DNA of 64,000 nt from Planctomycetaceae bacterium (GTDB lineage: Bacteria; Planctomycetota; Planctomycetia; Pirellulales; Pirellulaceae): positions 1 to 64,000 of the forward strand of contig PAPJ01000035.1 of assembly GCA_002709045.1 (NCBI GenBank), given 5' to 3'. The notes beneath the pieces were generated by a model. That model was not told the origin of the DNA. It saw only the letters and a program-made list of their open reading frames with translations, and searched no databases. Shown here one piece after another: positions 8,221-17,753 of the stretch (within the stretch, counting starts at the first letter, position 1; every line of letters begins with the position of its first letter). The translations under genes and the position numbers were made by a program.

Positions 8221-10278
8221 ATGAATGGCAAGGACAGCCAAACGGGTACTAAAAACAAACTAAATCTCACCGAACAACCTCGCTCTCTGCGAAAGTTCAT
8301 TATTAGCATGACTGCAGTTGGATTGCTGGCGGCATTGTATCTGGCAAGACTGTACTGGATTTCACCGGATCAGGCCGATGCTCAGCAAAAGCCAACTCAA
8401 TTCCGTACTCCGCAAAAAGCTGCTGAAGTTCAACGTAGCACTCAAACTAAGAAACCCACAGCCGATACGTCTGCTTCCAGCACTCAGGTTGCAAAGCCTA
8501 ATCCAACAACCAATCGGGTAACTACGGCCAACGCTTCAGTTCCGGCTTCCGGTACGGCAACAGACACCAAAAAACTAAAGGTTGTGGCACAGGTTAACGG
8601 CGAAAACATTACGCGTAATGAACTAGCACAGGCCTGTCTGGATCGTTACGGCAAAGAAACCCTCGAAGGCTACCTCAATAAAAGACTCATTAAACAGGCC
8701 TGTGAAAAACTGCAAATCGTCATCACCAATGAAAAGCTGGACCATGAAATCGAGCGGATGGCTAAGAAATTTGGCATGTCGGTGGATCGTTGGCTTACCA
8801 TGCTCCAGCAGGAACGAAACATCGCTCCGGATCAATACCGCAATGAACACATGTGGATTAATCTCGCCTTGCGGCAACTAGCCTCACGCGAAATCGAAGT
8901 AACTGCCGAACAACTGAGCAAGGCCTTTGAATCGGAATTTGGGCCCAAAGTCAAAGTTCGTATCATCGCTCACTCTGATCTAAATACCATTACCGAATTG
9001 CGTAAGCAGGTCTTAGCCGATCCGGAACAATTCGGGACGCTCGCCAAAGAACACTCCGAAGATCAAGCAAGTGCCAGTGCCCGTGGACTGATTCCACCAA
9101 TTGGAAAACATGTTGGCGATGCAAGTCTGGAAGCAGAAGCTTTCAGTCTCAAAGAAAATGAAATATCCGAATTAGTCAAAATTGCCAACCAGTACATTCT
9201 GATGAAATGCGAGAAGCGAATTCCGTCAACCTACATCGCTCCCCAATTCAAAGCAGATGCTGAAGCGCGATTACGAGATAAAATTCGTGAGCAAAATCTG
9301 GAGGCTGCCGCTGGCCGCATCTTCCGACGTCTGCAGGAGGATGCCAAAATTCAGTCTGTTTACGAAGATACCCGTTTGAAAGAATCGCATCCAGGCGTTG
9401 TGGCTATTCTCAACGGCCAACAAATCACCGTCCGTGAATTAGCCGAAGAATGCATCACACGATACGGCATTGATGTACTGCAGGGAGAAATTAATCGTAA
9501 ACTTCTGTCCCAGGCATTAACTGCTCAAAACAAAGAAGTTGTTCAGCAAAACATTCTGACTGAAATTAAACGCGCGGCCGATTCCCGTGGTTATATCGAC
9601 GACGCAGGTAAACCCGATGTAAAAGCTTGGCTCAAGGCTGTTACAAGCAAAGATGATGTCACCGTCGATATCTATGTCAAAGATGTCGTTTGGCCATCTG
9701 CAGCACTTAAACAACTCGTCAGCGACGATACCAAAATAAGTGAAGAGGATCTGCAGCGGGGATTTGAATCGAACTACGGACCACGTGTGGAAGTAATGGC
9801 CATTGTGCTTAATACACAACGTCAAGCCAACATGGTTTGGGATCTGGCCAACAACAATTCCAATGACTACTTCTTCGGTCAATTAGCCGAACAATATTCG
9901 ATCGAGCCTGTTTCACGAGCCAATCAAGGAAAAGTTCCACCTATTCGTAAACACGGCGGTCAACCGGTTGTGGAAGAAGAAGCATTTCGACTGCAAAAAG
10001 GAGAACTCTCCGGAATTGTAGCCGTAGGTGGAAAATATATCATTATGCGATGTATGGGAAATACCGTACCTGTGGTCGACTCAATTGATGATGTTCGTGA
10101 AGAATTAGTAAGTTACCTGTCCGAACGAAAAATACATAGTGCCATGACGGTGAAGTTTGACGACATTCGCCAACAGGGAGATGTAATCAATTTCCTCCGA
10201 CCTATTATTCCGGCGGGTAATACAGCACCTGTCCAAGCCGGTTCCGGCTTGAGCACTCCCCAGCTGTTTCCAAAATAG
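8221..10278 (+). CDS. membrane-anchored peptidyl-prolyl isomerase with duplicated SurA/parvulin module
   Basis: The 685-residue protein has one N-terminal membrane span (about residues 29-46) and a Thr/Ser/Pro-rich linker. Two copies of the same module follow. Each begins with a SurA-like segment, VNGENITRNELAQ near residue 125 and LNGQQITVRELAE near residue 400. Each ends in a PpiC-type rotamase with a GLIPPIGKH or GKVPPIRKH core and a terminal strand KYIIMRC-like. It is likely a periplasmic folding chaperone for exported or outer-membrane proteins. ATG 8221 is fixed by TAAGGAG at 8208-8214. Copy two is more diverged in the rotamase part. Confidence 0.87.
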   Translation: MNGKDSQTGTKNKLNLTEQPRSLRKFIISMTAVGLLAALYLARLYWISPDQADAQQKPTQFRTPQKAAEVQRSTQTKKPTADTSASSTQVAKPNPTTNRVTTANASVPASGTATDTKKLKVVAQVNGENITRNELAQACLDRYGKETLEGYLNKRLIKQACEKLQIVITNEKLDHEIERMAKKFGMSVDRWLTMLQQERNIAPDQYRNEHMWINLALRQLASREIEVTAEQLSKAFESEFGPKVKVRIIAHSDLNTITELRKQVLADPEQFGTLAKEHSEDQASASARGLIPPIGKHVGDASLEAEAFSLKENEISELVKIANQYILMKCEKRIPSTYIAPQFKADAEARLRDKIREQNLEAAAGRIFRRLQEDAKIQSVYEDTRLKESHPGVVAILNGQQITVRELAEECITRYGIDVLQGEINRKLLSQALTAQNKEVVQQNILTEIKRAADSRGYIDDAGKPDVKAWLKAVTSKDDVTVDIYVKDVVWPSAALKQLVSDDTKISEEDLQRGFESNYGPRVEVMAIVLNTQRQANMVWDLANNNSNDYFFGQLAEQYSIEPVSRANQGKVPPIRKHGGQPVVEEEAFRLQKGELSGIVAVGGKYIIMRCMGNTVPVVDSIDDVREELVSYLSERKIHSAMTVKFDDIRQQGDVINFLRPIIPAGNTAPVQAGSGLSTPQLFPK

Positions 10279-10369
10279 GATATCCTTAAGGTGATTCCGA
10301 CTATCTGCTGCTCGAGCCGGATCCGTCTGTCTCGAGCATTTTTCGTTTAGCCCGCATCAGGTACCTAAC

Positions 10370-11173
10370 ATGTCAGACCCACTGTTTTCTGTAACCGATC
10401 AGATTGTCATTATTTCAGGTGGTAGCCGCGGTATAGGCAAAGCCATCGCTGAGGGATTTGCCGTTCGTGAAGCCCACACCATTATCACCGGACGCGATGG
10501 CGACTCCCTTAAAATCGCGGTGGATGAAATTACTCAGGCCGGAGCAACACACCCGGTCCTACCCATTGTGTGTGATGTCTCAAAATCTGGAGATATTACC
10601 GCACTAGTTGAAACTGTAATGGAGAAATATGGGCGGATCGATACGCTAATTAATGTTGCGGGAGTCAATCGCAGAAAACCAAGTCTGGAAATTACCGAAG
10701 ACGATTATGATTTCGTTATGAACATTAACCTGAAAGGCGCCTTTCAAATGTCCTGTGCTATCGGAAAGGTAATGATCAAACAGCATGCAGGAGCCATTGT
10801 TAATATTGAATCACTCAATACATTACGGCCGTTGAAAAATGTACTGCCTTATGCCATGAGTAAATCTGCTCTTGGTCATATGACCAAGGGGCATGCTCTG
10901 GAATGGGGTGAGCATGGTGTCCGGGTAAACGGTCTGGCTCCTGGTTTTATTCTCACCGACTTGACGCAAAAACTCTGGTCACTCGAACAGATGCAGCAAT
11001 GGGGTAAAATAAATACTCCGCAACGTCGCTTAGGGACTCCGCAGGATATGGTCGGCACTGCTTTGTTTCTGGCATCCGAGGCCTCAGCATTTCTTACGGG
11101 CCAAACGATTTATGTCGACGGCGGTTATACTTGTGGCTGGAATTGGCCTATCCCTGAAGGTGGGGGCCAATAA
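10370..11173 (+). CDS. short-chain dehydrogenase/reductase
   Basis: This is a 267-residue classical SDR. It has the NAD(P) motif GGSRGIGKAI, an NVAGVNRR equivalent of the NNAG motif, catalytic Ser in NIESLN and YAMSK (Tyr-x-x-x-Lys), and the C-terminal YVDGGYT. Its overall look is that of gluconate 5-dehydrogenase or 2-deoxy-D-gluconate 3-dehydrogenase type enzymes that act on sugar acids. The next SDR starts 52 bp downstream on the same strand, so the two are probably co-transcribed. The exact substrate is not determinable from sequence. Confidence 0.9.
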   Translation: MSDPLFSVTDQIVIISGGSRGIGKAIAEGFAVREAHTIITGRDGDSLKIAVDEITQAGATHPVLPIVCDVSKSGDITALVETVMEKYGRIDTLINVAGVNRRKPSLEITEDDYDFVMNINLKGAFQMSCAIGKVMIKQHAGAIVNIESLNTLRPLKNVLPYAMSKSALGHMTKGHALEWGEHGVRVNGLAPGFILTDLTQKLWSLEQMQQWGKINTPQRRLGTPQDMVGTALFLASEASAFLTGQTIYVDGGYTCGWNWPIPEGGGQ

Positions 11174-11225
11174 CAAATCCCAAATCCCCTGAATCATAAC
11201 TCATCGACTGGAAAGCACTTATCTC

Positions 11226-12002
11226 ATGAATCTGGAAGGAAAAGTTGCCGTCGTCACAGGCGGAGCCTATGGTATTGGACAGGCAACAGCCATTGCACTA
11301 GCCAAAGCCGGAGCAGATGTATACTGCGGTGACATAGTAACCAATGATGAAAATGATGAGTTATTTACGGAACTCGGTATTTTCCAGCGACCTTGTGATG
11401 TCACAGATGAATCTGATGTCGTCGGACTCATCGAACAAGCAGTGTCCCCTTCCGGAAATCTGGATATCCTCGTGAACAATGCCGGTGTTGGACTGACGAA
11501 ACAAATCCCTGATGTTACTGAAAGCGAATGGGATCATGTGATTGGTGTTAACGTGAAAGGTGCTTTCCTTTGTTGCAAACACGCTATTCCGTATATGCAA
11601 TCCTCAGGGGGATCGATTATTAATCTGGCCAGTAATGCTGGCATCCTTCCCAGAGCTCATGATCCAGTTTACAGCACCAGCAAAGGAGCGTTGGTTGCCT
11701 TTACCAAAAGTCTTGCTCTTTGCCACAGCAAAGATAAGATCCGGGTAAATACCGTCTGTCCGGGACCAGTTGGGGATACAAGAATGATGATTCGTGATCT
11801 TGAAGCGAGCGGTGATTTCGCTGCCGCTTACAAAGCGACAGTCGCTGCCAGTCCAATCGCCCAAGCCGAAGGCCGCATGATCGATGTGGAAGAAGTTGCG
11901 GCTGCGATTCTCTATCTGGCCAGCGACGATGCCCGTTTTGTTACAGGTACAGACATTGCCATCGATGGTGGTAAAAGTCTTGGTGTACCACCCAAGTCAT
12001 AG
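11226..12002 (+). CDS. short-chain dehydrogenase/reductase
   Basis: This is a 258-residue classical SDR with TGGAYGIGQ (cofactor), NNAGVG, Ser in INLASNAG, YSTSK as the catalytic Tyr/Lys, and the closing AIDGGKSLG. The acidic residue after the second strand (YCGDI) suggests NAD rather than NADP. It follows another SDR in the same direction and converges on the minus-strand arabinose-type cluster. It does not resemble mycobacterial DprE2 closely enough to claim that role, although a sugar oxidoreductase role fits. Confidence 0.9.
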   Translation: MNLEGKVAVVTGGAYGIGQATAIALAKAGADVYCGDIVTNDENDELFTELGIFQRPCDVTDESDVVGLIEQAVSPSGNLDILVNNAGVGLTKQIPDVTESEWDHVIGVNVKGAFLCCKHAIPYMQSSGGSIINLASNAGILPRAHDPVYSTSKGALVAFTKSLALCHSKDKIRVNTVCPGPVGDTRMMIRDLEASGDFAAAYKATVAASPIAQAEGRMIDVEEVAAAILYLASDDARFVTGTDIAIDGGKSLGVPPKS

Positions 12003-12031
12003 AACTCGACTAAAAGAATAGGATTCCGGAC

Positions 12032-13972
12032 TTATTGAATCGCAGTGATCGTAAAATGAGTTGTTTTTTTGTCTATCTTCGGTAGCAAAGTCTTGCGCAC
12101 CCAAACAGTACAGCGCTGTCGAAGTATTCCTTTATCCGTACTCCTCACAAGTTCAACCGGAATATAGGCCTCCAAAAACCTCTTATCTGTACCCAATCCT
12201 TTGAGTGCCGTATCCCAGAATCCGCGCCCCTGACCGAATGGAAACACTTCAGCGCGGGAGGCAATTTCAGACGCATTATTCAGCGAACTTCTTGGCGCGA
12301 ATAAATCGGGAGCTAACTCAAAGAATACATCTTTGTTAAACGCTGCATGATTCTTATTGCCTTTACGGTCACCCTGGCTGTGCGCCATGCGAACATTATT
12401 GAGACCCAGCATGTCGAGAACCGGACCGTCATAGGTATATCCAATACCGCCCGTCGTAAGCGTTCCTAAACTCAAAGTCTCAATATTTACCTGCGGCTCT
12501 TCTTGCAACTCAAGATTCCATTGATTCAGCATTATCCCCAGTTGTCTTCCACCTAAAGCCAATTGGAATTCATTCGCCAATGTTGGTTCCGCCCGGCCGT
12601 GGGATTGCAGAATAATTGTCCACGGGGGAGCCTGTAGTAATAACATGGTTCCCATCAGTGCAATGCTAGAAAATCCAACTCGAAGCGGCTTACGCATAGT
12701 TGGAAGAGACTCAATAAGAAAGTACTTTCGAAGGTAATAGAGACAAGCCAGAGCTAGTAGCGGCCAGTACGGCTGAAAGAATCGAAAATAGTTGAAATGA
12801 TCACCACCGGTCAGAATCGGGGCCAATGCTGCTAATAATGTAATCAAAGAAACCAGTGCGATTGCCTGTTGTCCAGTATTGCAGCCACCCTCTTCTGAAT
12901 GCCAGGAAACCCGAAGCGATTTGAAGAGGACGACAAAATTCATTAATAAAGCTGCTCCCGTCCAAGGCTCGGCTTTAATAAATTCAACGAGATAACCAAC
13001 GCCCAACTTCAAGTTATAAAAAAAGTCCGTAGAGACCTTGGCGTAGTAGGTATTCGGTAACGGATGGCCAAAATACAGATAACGCCCAGTCGTAATCACA
13101 GCAACCGCCGCCAAATAACATAGAAATGATCCTTTGATGGATTTCATTGCCCCGGTGACGCTTCTGTTCTGTTTGACTCGTGCAATGACAATAGCCATCA
13201 GCCAGACCAGACATAGGTAAAAAGCCTCCGAACGCGTCAGTACCATGAGAACAATCCAAAGATTCAATACTCGCGAGGATGATTCCGGCTTGAGTGCTTT
13301 GCTGACTGCAGCTAACGATCCGGACACAAAAACAAAGGACCATAACCCAACATCCATTAACGTCACAGTCGTCCAGATCACATAAGCCGGACTTAGAATT
13401 ACCCAGGCCCATAACAAAATACTTGCTGCCCAATTTACAATTAGTAACTCCCGCTTGCTTATCGGAGTCCCCTCAGGTAAAGATTCTTTGGCCATTCCAT
13501 GTAAAAACACCTGCAATGCAATCAACACACCGCACATAAAAATCGCGTTTACCAGCAAAACAAAAAATTCGATGTTTTCTGTGACGAGCATGCCCACAGA
13601 GCAAAGCAACAAAAACAACGTGGAAGAATATCCTTCCACCGGTTCACCCCCTGGATAATAAACGGCACCCTGTCCGGCAGCTACATTTTTGGCATAGGTA
13701 AAGAATATATTGGCATCATCAATACCGACTGCAGAGAGATTGATTACGGCCCGCTGATCAGCACTCGGTACCGGAGTCTCATAGGCTTTAAGAGCCACAG
13801 CTATAGCGAGTAATGCCAGAACAGCAGAACAGGCAACACGAATGTTTAGCAAAGGTATGTCCGCTGGCATCTGCTTACTAACATTACCCTGCTCCCGATT
13901 TTGCTGACGCTCCTGCTTACGTTGCAGAGCACGTTCATGTTTTCGATCTGTATGCGTTTTTTGTTTTTTCAT
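12032..13972 (-). CDS. GT-C polytopic glycosyltransferase, arabinofuranosyltransferase (AftB)-like
   Basis: The 646-residue protein has a very basic, Gln-rich cytosolic N-terminus (residues 1-35), about 11 hydrophobic spans, and a soluble C-terminal region. The first extracytoplasmic loop carries GIDDANIFFTYAKN with Asp85-Asp86, followed by an EGYSSTLF segment. This DDA-(I/Y)-F-YA-N...GG-PVEGY signature is that of polyprenyl-phosphate-sugar-using GT-C enzymes such as the AftB group. Its stop is 13 bp before the dprE1-like start side of the operon, so it is transcribed after ubiA and dprE1. Substrate by inference: polyprenyl-phosphoryl-D-arabinofuranose. The acceptor is unknown. Confidence 0.75.
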   Translation of the reverse strand: MKKQKTHTDRKHERALQRKQERQQNREQGNVSKQMPADIPLLNIRVACSAVLALLAIAVALKAYETPVPSADQRAVINLSAVGIDDANIFFTYAKNVAAGQGAVYYPGGEPVEGYSSTLFLLLCSVGMLVTENIEFFVLLVNAIFMCGVLIALQVFLHGMAKESLPEGTPISKRELLIVNWAASILLWAWVILSPAYVIWTTVTLMDVGLWSFVFVSGSLAAVSKALKPESSSRVLNLWIVLMVLTRSEAFYLCLVWLMAIVIARVKQNRSVTGAMKSIKGSFLCYLAAVAVITTGRYLYFGHPLPNTYYAKVSTDFFYNLKLGVGYLVEFIKAEPWTGAALLMNFVVLFKSLRVSWHSEEGGCNTGQQAIALVSLITLLAALAPILTGGDHFNYFRFFQPYWPLLALACLYYLRKYFLIESLPTMRKPLRVGFSSIALMGTMLLLQAPPWTIILQSHGRAEPTLANEFQLALGGRQLGIMLNQWNLELQEEPQVNIETLSLGTLTTGGIGYTYDGPVLDMLGLNNVRMAHSQGDRKGNKNHAAFNKDVFFELAPDLFAPRSSLNNASEIASRAEVFPFGQGRGFWDTALKGLGTDKRFLEAYIPVELVRSTDKGILRQRCTVWVRKTLLPKIDKKTTHFTITAIQ

Positions 13973-13985
13973 GGTCTAACACAAC

Positions 13986-15377
13986 TTAGGTCGCATAAGT
14001 AATGCCAATTCGATCAGACTGCTGTGATCGAAAAACAGTTTCAGGATCAAGTCGACTTTTTATTTTCCTGAACTCTTCCAAACGTGGATACATCTGAGCG
14101 AATGTATCGGCTGACACCAAAGCATCCTTTGCCAGATAAACTCGTCCACCAAACTCTAACATGATCTGATCAAGTTCATGACATAGACGTTCTGTCTTTT
14201 CACCCCGATAGGGAAAATCCAGAGCCAAAGTATGGCCATCGAATAAATAAGACAAGAGCCCCTGATTAGCTGCTCCGCTACTTTTCAATACTGCCAGAAA
14301 CGAAGCCTGACCGGATTTGGAAATAATCTCCAGCAGTCGAGTCATTGCTTCACGGGAACATTCACGGGGAAATAATGCCTGATACTGTACGAATCCTCGT
14401 TTTCCGTAAATCCGATTCCAATGATGCACGGAATCGAGTGGATAAAAATAGGAATCAAAATCAACCAGCATGTTTTTACTACTGTGGCGCCAATAATATA
14501 ATCCATTAAATGCCTTGATCGCCAATTTGTTCATTGCCAGTCCCGGAAATTGGATAGGAATCGATTTACTTCTCTTTGTGGGAAGGGCGAGAGGCTCACG
14601 TTTAGTAGTATCTTTCACTAGCTCGGCCGATGCGTCATTGCCTAGAAACAAAACGGACCTTCCTAATCTGTGTCCCCGGCTAAGACAATCGATCCAGGCA
14701 ACACTGTATTTGTACTGATCATCGGTCTCTAGCAGGAGATCAAATGTTTCATCAAGGTTTCTTGCTTTGCGCTGATTCACATTGACGTAGGCCGACGGAA
14801 CCTGCATTAACTGAATCGTCGCTTCCAGAACAATTCCGGTAAGCCCCATTCCTCCAACTGTTGCCCAAAAAACTTCTGCGTTTTGCTCACGTGAACATTC
14901 CAGGACACTGCCGTCGGCGATTAATAAACTAAAACGGTGAACGTACTGCCCCCAGCTTCCGTCACGGTGATGATTCTTACCATGGACGTCGGCGGCAATC
15001 GCTCCACCAACGGTCACAAATTTTGTGCCCGGTGTTGTCGGCAAAAACCACCCTTTAGATAAGACCACCTGAATAATCTCCTCGAGCGAGACTCCGGCTT
15101 CGCAAGTAAGGCAACCTGACTCGGTATCAAATGAGAGGAATCGGTCCCGTACCCGCTGCAGAAGTACTCCATCACTGTTGATGGCCGAATCTCCATAACT
15201 GCGACCGAGACCACGCGTAATCAAACTGACAGACCCGGTTTGCAATAACGACTGTAACTCTGTGACTCGACGCTGAACTAATAGATTGCAATCAAGTTTT
15301 GGATAGTTACCCCATCCTGAAAGCCGTGTCAGTCCTGAAGAATTCCGAGCAGCATTTAATGCAGTCAAGTCGTTCAC
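13986..15377 (-). CDS. dprE1: FAD-dependent decaprenylphosphoryl-ribose 2'-oxidase-like protein
   Basis: DprE1 oxidises polyprenyl-phosphoryl-ribose at C2', the first half of epimerisation to the arabinose donor. The 463-residue product follows the vanillyl-alcohol-oxidase fold. It has RGLGRSYGD near residue 55, TVGGAIAADVHGKNHH with His132 (His132 in M. tuberculosis too), WATVGGMGLTG near 171, FYPLDSVHHWNR near 311, and YLAKD with Lys417 corresponding to Lys418. The position matching the benzothiazinone-reactive Cys387 is Ala385. It sits 12 bp after ubiA and 13 bp before the glycosyltransferase, so it is a single transcription unit. Confidence 0.9.
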   Translation of the reverse strand: MNDLTALNAARNSSGLTRLSGWGNYPKLDCNLLVQRRVTELQSLLQTGSVSLITRGLGRSYGDSAINSDGVLLQRVRDRFLSFDTESGCLTCEAGVSLEEIIQVVLSKGWFLPTTPGTKFVTVGGAIAADVHGKNHHRDGSWGQYVHRFSLLIADGSVLECSREQNAEVFWATVGGMGLTGIVLEATIQLMQVPSAYVNVNQRKARNLDETFDLLLETDDQYKYSVAWIDCLSRGHRLGRSVLFLGNDASAELVKDTTKREPLALPTKRSKSIPIQFPGLAMNKLAIKAFNGLYYWRHSSKNMLVDFDSYFYPLDSVHHWNRIYGKRGFVQYQALFPRECSREAMTRLLEIISKSGQASFLAVLKSSGAANQGLLSYLFDGHTLALDFPYRGEKTERLCHELDQIMLEFGGRVYLAKDALVSADTFAQMYPRLEEFRKIKSRLDPETVFRSQQSDRIGITYAT

Positions 15378-15389
15378 AACACCTGCCCT

Positions 15390-16343
15390 TTATCCGCTGA
15401 ATGGCCATCTCGCGATCAGCATACTAATCGCCACAATAACAGCACTAATCCAACTAGAACGATCCAGAACGATATATTTCACCGCATCCTCGGCAACTTT
15501 TCCTCTGTGAGCCATCATCCAGAAGTTACAGACCCAGTATAAAACTGCCAGTACAACACCCCACAACGCCTGCGGGTATACGTACAATCGGGCTGCAGCT
15601 TCTGCATTCATGTACAGGGCCATCACGAGTACAGCCATAACCCCGGTACATATTCCAATCATTTCCACCAAAAGAATGTCACCTGGTTCATATCCTCTTC
15701 GACGGAGACTATCAAGTCGCTGGTCATCAGCAGATACATCCTGATATTTGAAAAGTTCGCTAAATCGCTTTCCAAAAGCAATGCTTGTAAAGATAAACAT
15801 TGAAAATGCCAGCAGCCAAACACTGGAGACAACGCCAGTAGCCACCGACCCCATAACGATACGCAAGGTGAACAACCCGCCGAGAACTAATGCATCCACC
15901 ATAACAATCCGCTTAAGCCAAAAAGTATAAAGTGTCGTCACAGCGAAGTAGCTGGCCAAGGCATAACAATACGACAGATCACCCACTAAAAAGTAAGCTA
16001 TCGCAAAACCCCCAGCCAGCATTATTACCATAATTGCCGGTGCAAGACTTGGCGCAACTGCACCACTGGCAAACGGTCGGCGGCATTTAGTCGGGTGCAT
16101 TCGATCTGCCTGCAGATCCATTCGATCATTTAATACATAAACTGCAGAAGCAACAAAACTGAGGCTCAGAAAGGCCCACAGTCCGGTTAATGCAATGTCA
16201 CCTTTACCTATTTGTTGGCCCAGAATAGGAGCCAGAAAAACGAGTGCATTCTTTACCCATTGATGAGGACGTAACAGTCGGAACACTGCTGCGAACGAGT
16301 TTTGGACAGTCATTAATTCTGATTGAGGACTTTGTCCATTCAT
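15390..16343 (-). CDS. ubiA: UbiA-family prenyltransferase, DPPR synthase-like
   Basis: It probably transfers 5-phosphoribose from PRPP to a polyprenyl phosphate (decaprenyl-phosphate phosphoribose synthase). The 317-residue protein has about nine membrane spans. It carries LRPHQWVKN near the N-terminus and NDRMDLQADRMHPTK with Asn72, Asp73, Asp76 and Asp80 forming the NDxxDxxxD metal/PRPP site, then RRPFASG, and FGKRFSEL near residue 190. These match the Rv3806c branch rather than ubiquinone UbiA. Neighbouring dprE1 and the GT-C gene support the assignment. Der lies 48 bp upstream on the same strand. Confidence 0.87.
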   Translation of the reverse strand: MNGQSPQSELMTVQNSFAAVFRLLRPHQWVKNALVFLAPILGQQIGKGDIALTGLWAFLSLSFVASAVYVLNDRMDLQADRMHPTKCRRPFASGAVAPSLAPAIMVIMLAGGFAIAYFLVGDLSYCYALASYFAVTTLYTFWLKRIVMVDALVLGGLFTLRIVMGSVATGVVSSVWLLAFSMFIFTSIAFGKRFSELFKYQDVSADDQRLDSLRRRGYEPGDILLVEMIGICTGVMAVLVMALYMNAEAAARLYVYPQALWGVVLAVLYWVCNFWMMAHRGKVAEDAVKYIVLDRSSWISAVIVAISMLIARWPFSG

Positions 16344-16391
16344 GGGGTAGTTCCCTAAAATTTAGCGTGCTGCCTTGGCTGACCGAATGGA

Positions 16392-17753
16392 CTAACCAAT
16401 GACACCAATCTCGTCTTGTTCGTCCGTACTCTCACGCTTCTGTAAATAAAGTTTGATCGGTACTTCTCCAAAGTCCAACTGATCACGCAAAACACCCAAC
16501 AGATACCGTCTGTAGTCCGGTGCAAAAGCTTTTGGGTTATTTACTTTCATCACAATCGTTGGCGGCTGTGTACTAACCTGACTACAGTAATAAATTTTGG
16601 GACGTCGGTTCTTGAATACCGGCGGAGCATGGCGACGCATCGCATCACGAATCAACCGGTTTAGTGCACCCGTTCCTACCCGCATCTGAGTTTGCTTATG
16701 AAGCATCTGCGCGTGATTCAGTAGCGCTTTCATATTCCTGCCGGTCTCACCGGTAATAAACGCGATGGGAACATGCGACATCGTTTGAAATGTATCGCGA
16801 AGATAATTAGCCCATCGCTCGGTTGGCATATGCTTGACCATTAAATCCCATTTATTCACGACAAAGATACAGGGCTTGTAATTATCCTCAACATATTTAA
16901 CAAGCTGTTTATCAACCTGACTGACACGTTGTGATGCATCAAAAAACATCAATACAATGTCCGCCCGCCGAATACTACGCTGAGCTCGATGAGTGCTGTA
17001 AAACTCGATATCCGTGCGAACACTCTTACGTTTTCTTAAACCGGGTGTATCAATAGCAACGAACGACTTACCATCCAATTCGAAGCGAACGTCCACACTA
17101 TCGCGTGTGGTACCGGCAACTTCACTGACGATCATACGTTCGGCTTCGGTCAGTGTATTAATAAATGTACTTTTACCAACATTACGGCGACCGACTAAAG
17201 CGATCTTCATTTCGCCCGGCTCTATATCTTCATTCATCAGGTCTTCGTCACTGAGATAGGGTACACGCTCAGCAATCATATCCAGTAACAGTTGCTTGTT
17301 GCGATTTTGCATCGCACTAACCCGAATCAGCTTACCTCGACCTAGTCGGTAGAACTCATCCGCATCAGCATCCATTTCTGGTTCATCCGTCTTGTTGACG
17401 ACACAGATGATCGGTTTATCAATGTATCGCAGACGTTGTGCGACTTCCTGATCTAGAGGCAGCAAACCATCACGCGAATCAACGACAAACAGAATAAGAT
17501 CAGCGGAATCCATTGCCAACCGAATCTGATCTTCGATCTCCTCGCTCAAGTTATCAACATCATTAATGCCAATTCCACCGGTATCAACCAATTCAAAGAA
17601 TCGCTCATTATGTCGCAATAACTGAGTCATTCGGTCGCGCGTAACTCCAGCCACATCGTCAACGATAGCCAGCCGCCGACCGGCGAGCCAATTGAAAATG
17701 CTGGATTTGCCCACGTTAGGGCGGCCGATAATCACAACTTGAGGTAAAGCCAT
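16392..17753 (-). CDS. der: ribosome assembly GTPase Der (EngA)
   Basis: Der is the double-GTPase that assists 50S subunit maturation. The 453-residue protein contains two full G-domains: GRPNVGKSS, DTGG and NKTD in the first, and GRRNVGKST, DTPG and NKWD in the second. A C-terminal KH-like domain with RRPKIYYCSQV follows. The length matches the family. ATG 17753 begins MALPQVVIIG directly at the first P-loop. It may be the first gene of the transcript that continues into ubiA-dprE1-GT. Confidence 0.97.
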   Translation of the reverse strand: MALPQVVIIGRPNVGKSSIFNWLAGRRLAIVDDVAGVTRDRMTQLLRHNERFFELVDTGGIGINDVDNLSEEIEDQIRLAMDSADLILFVVDSRDGLLPLDQEVAQRLRYIDKPIICVVNKTDEPEMDADADEFYRLGRGKLIRVSAMQNRNKQLLLDMIAERVPYLSDEDLMNEDIEPGEMKIALVGRRNVGKSTFINTLTEAERMIVSEVAGTTRDSVDVRFELDGKSFVAIDTPGLRKRKSVRTDIEFYSTHRAQRSIRRADIVLMFFDASQRVSQVDKQLVKYVEDNYKPCIFVVNKWDLMVKHMPTERWANYLRDTFQTMSHVPIAFITGETGRNMKALLNHAQMLHKQTQMRVGTGALNRLIRDAMRRHAPPVFKNRRPKIYYCSQVSTQPPTIVMKVNNPKAFAPDYRRYLLGVLRDQLDFGEVPIKLYLQKRESTDEQDEIGVIG

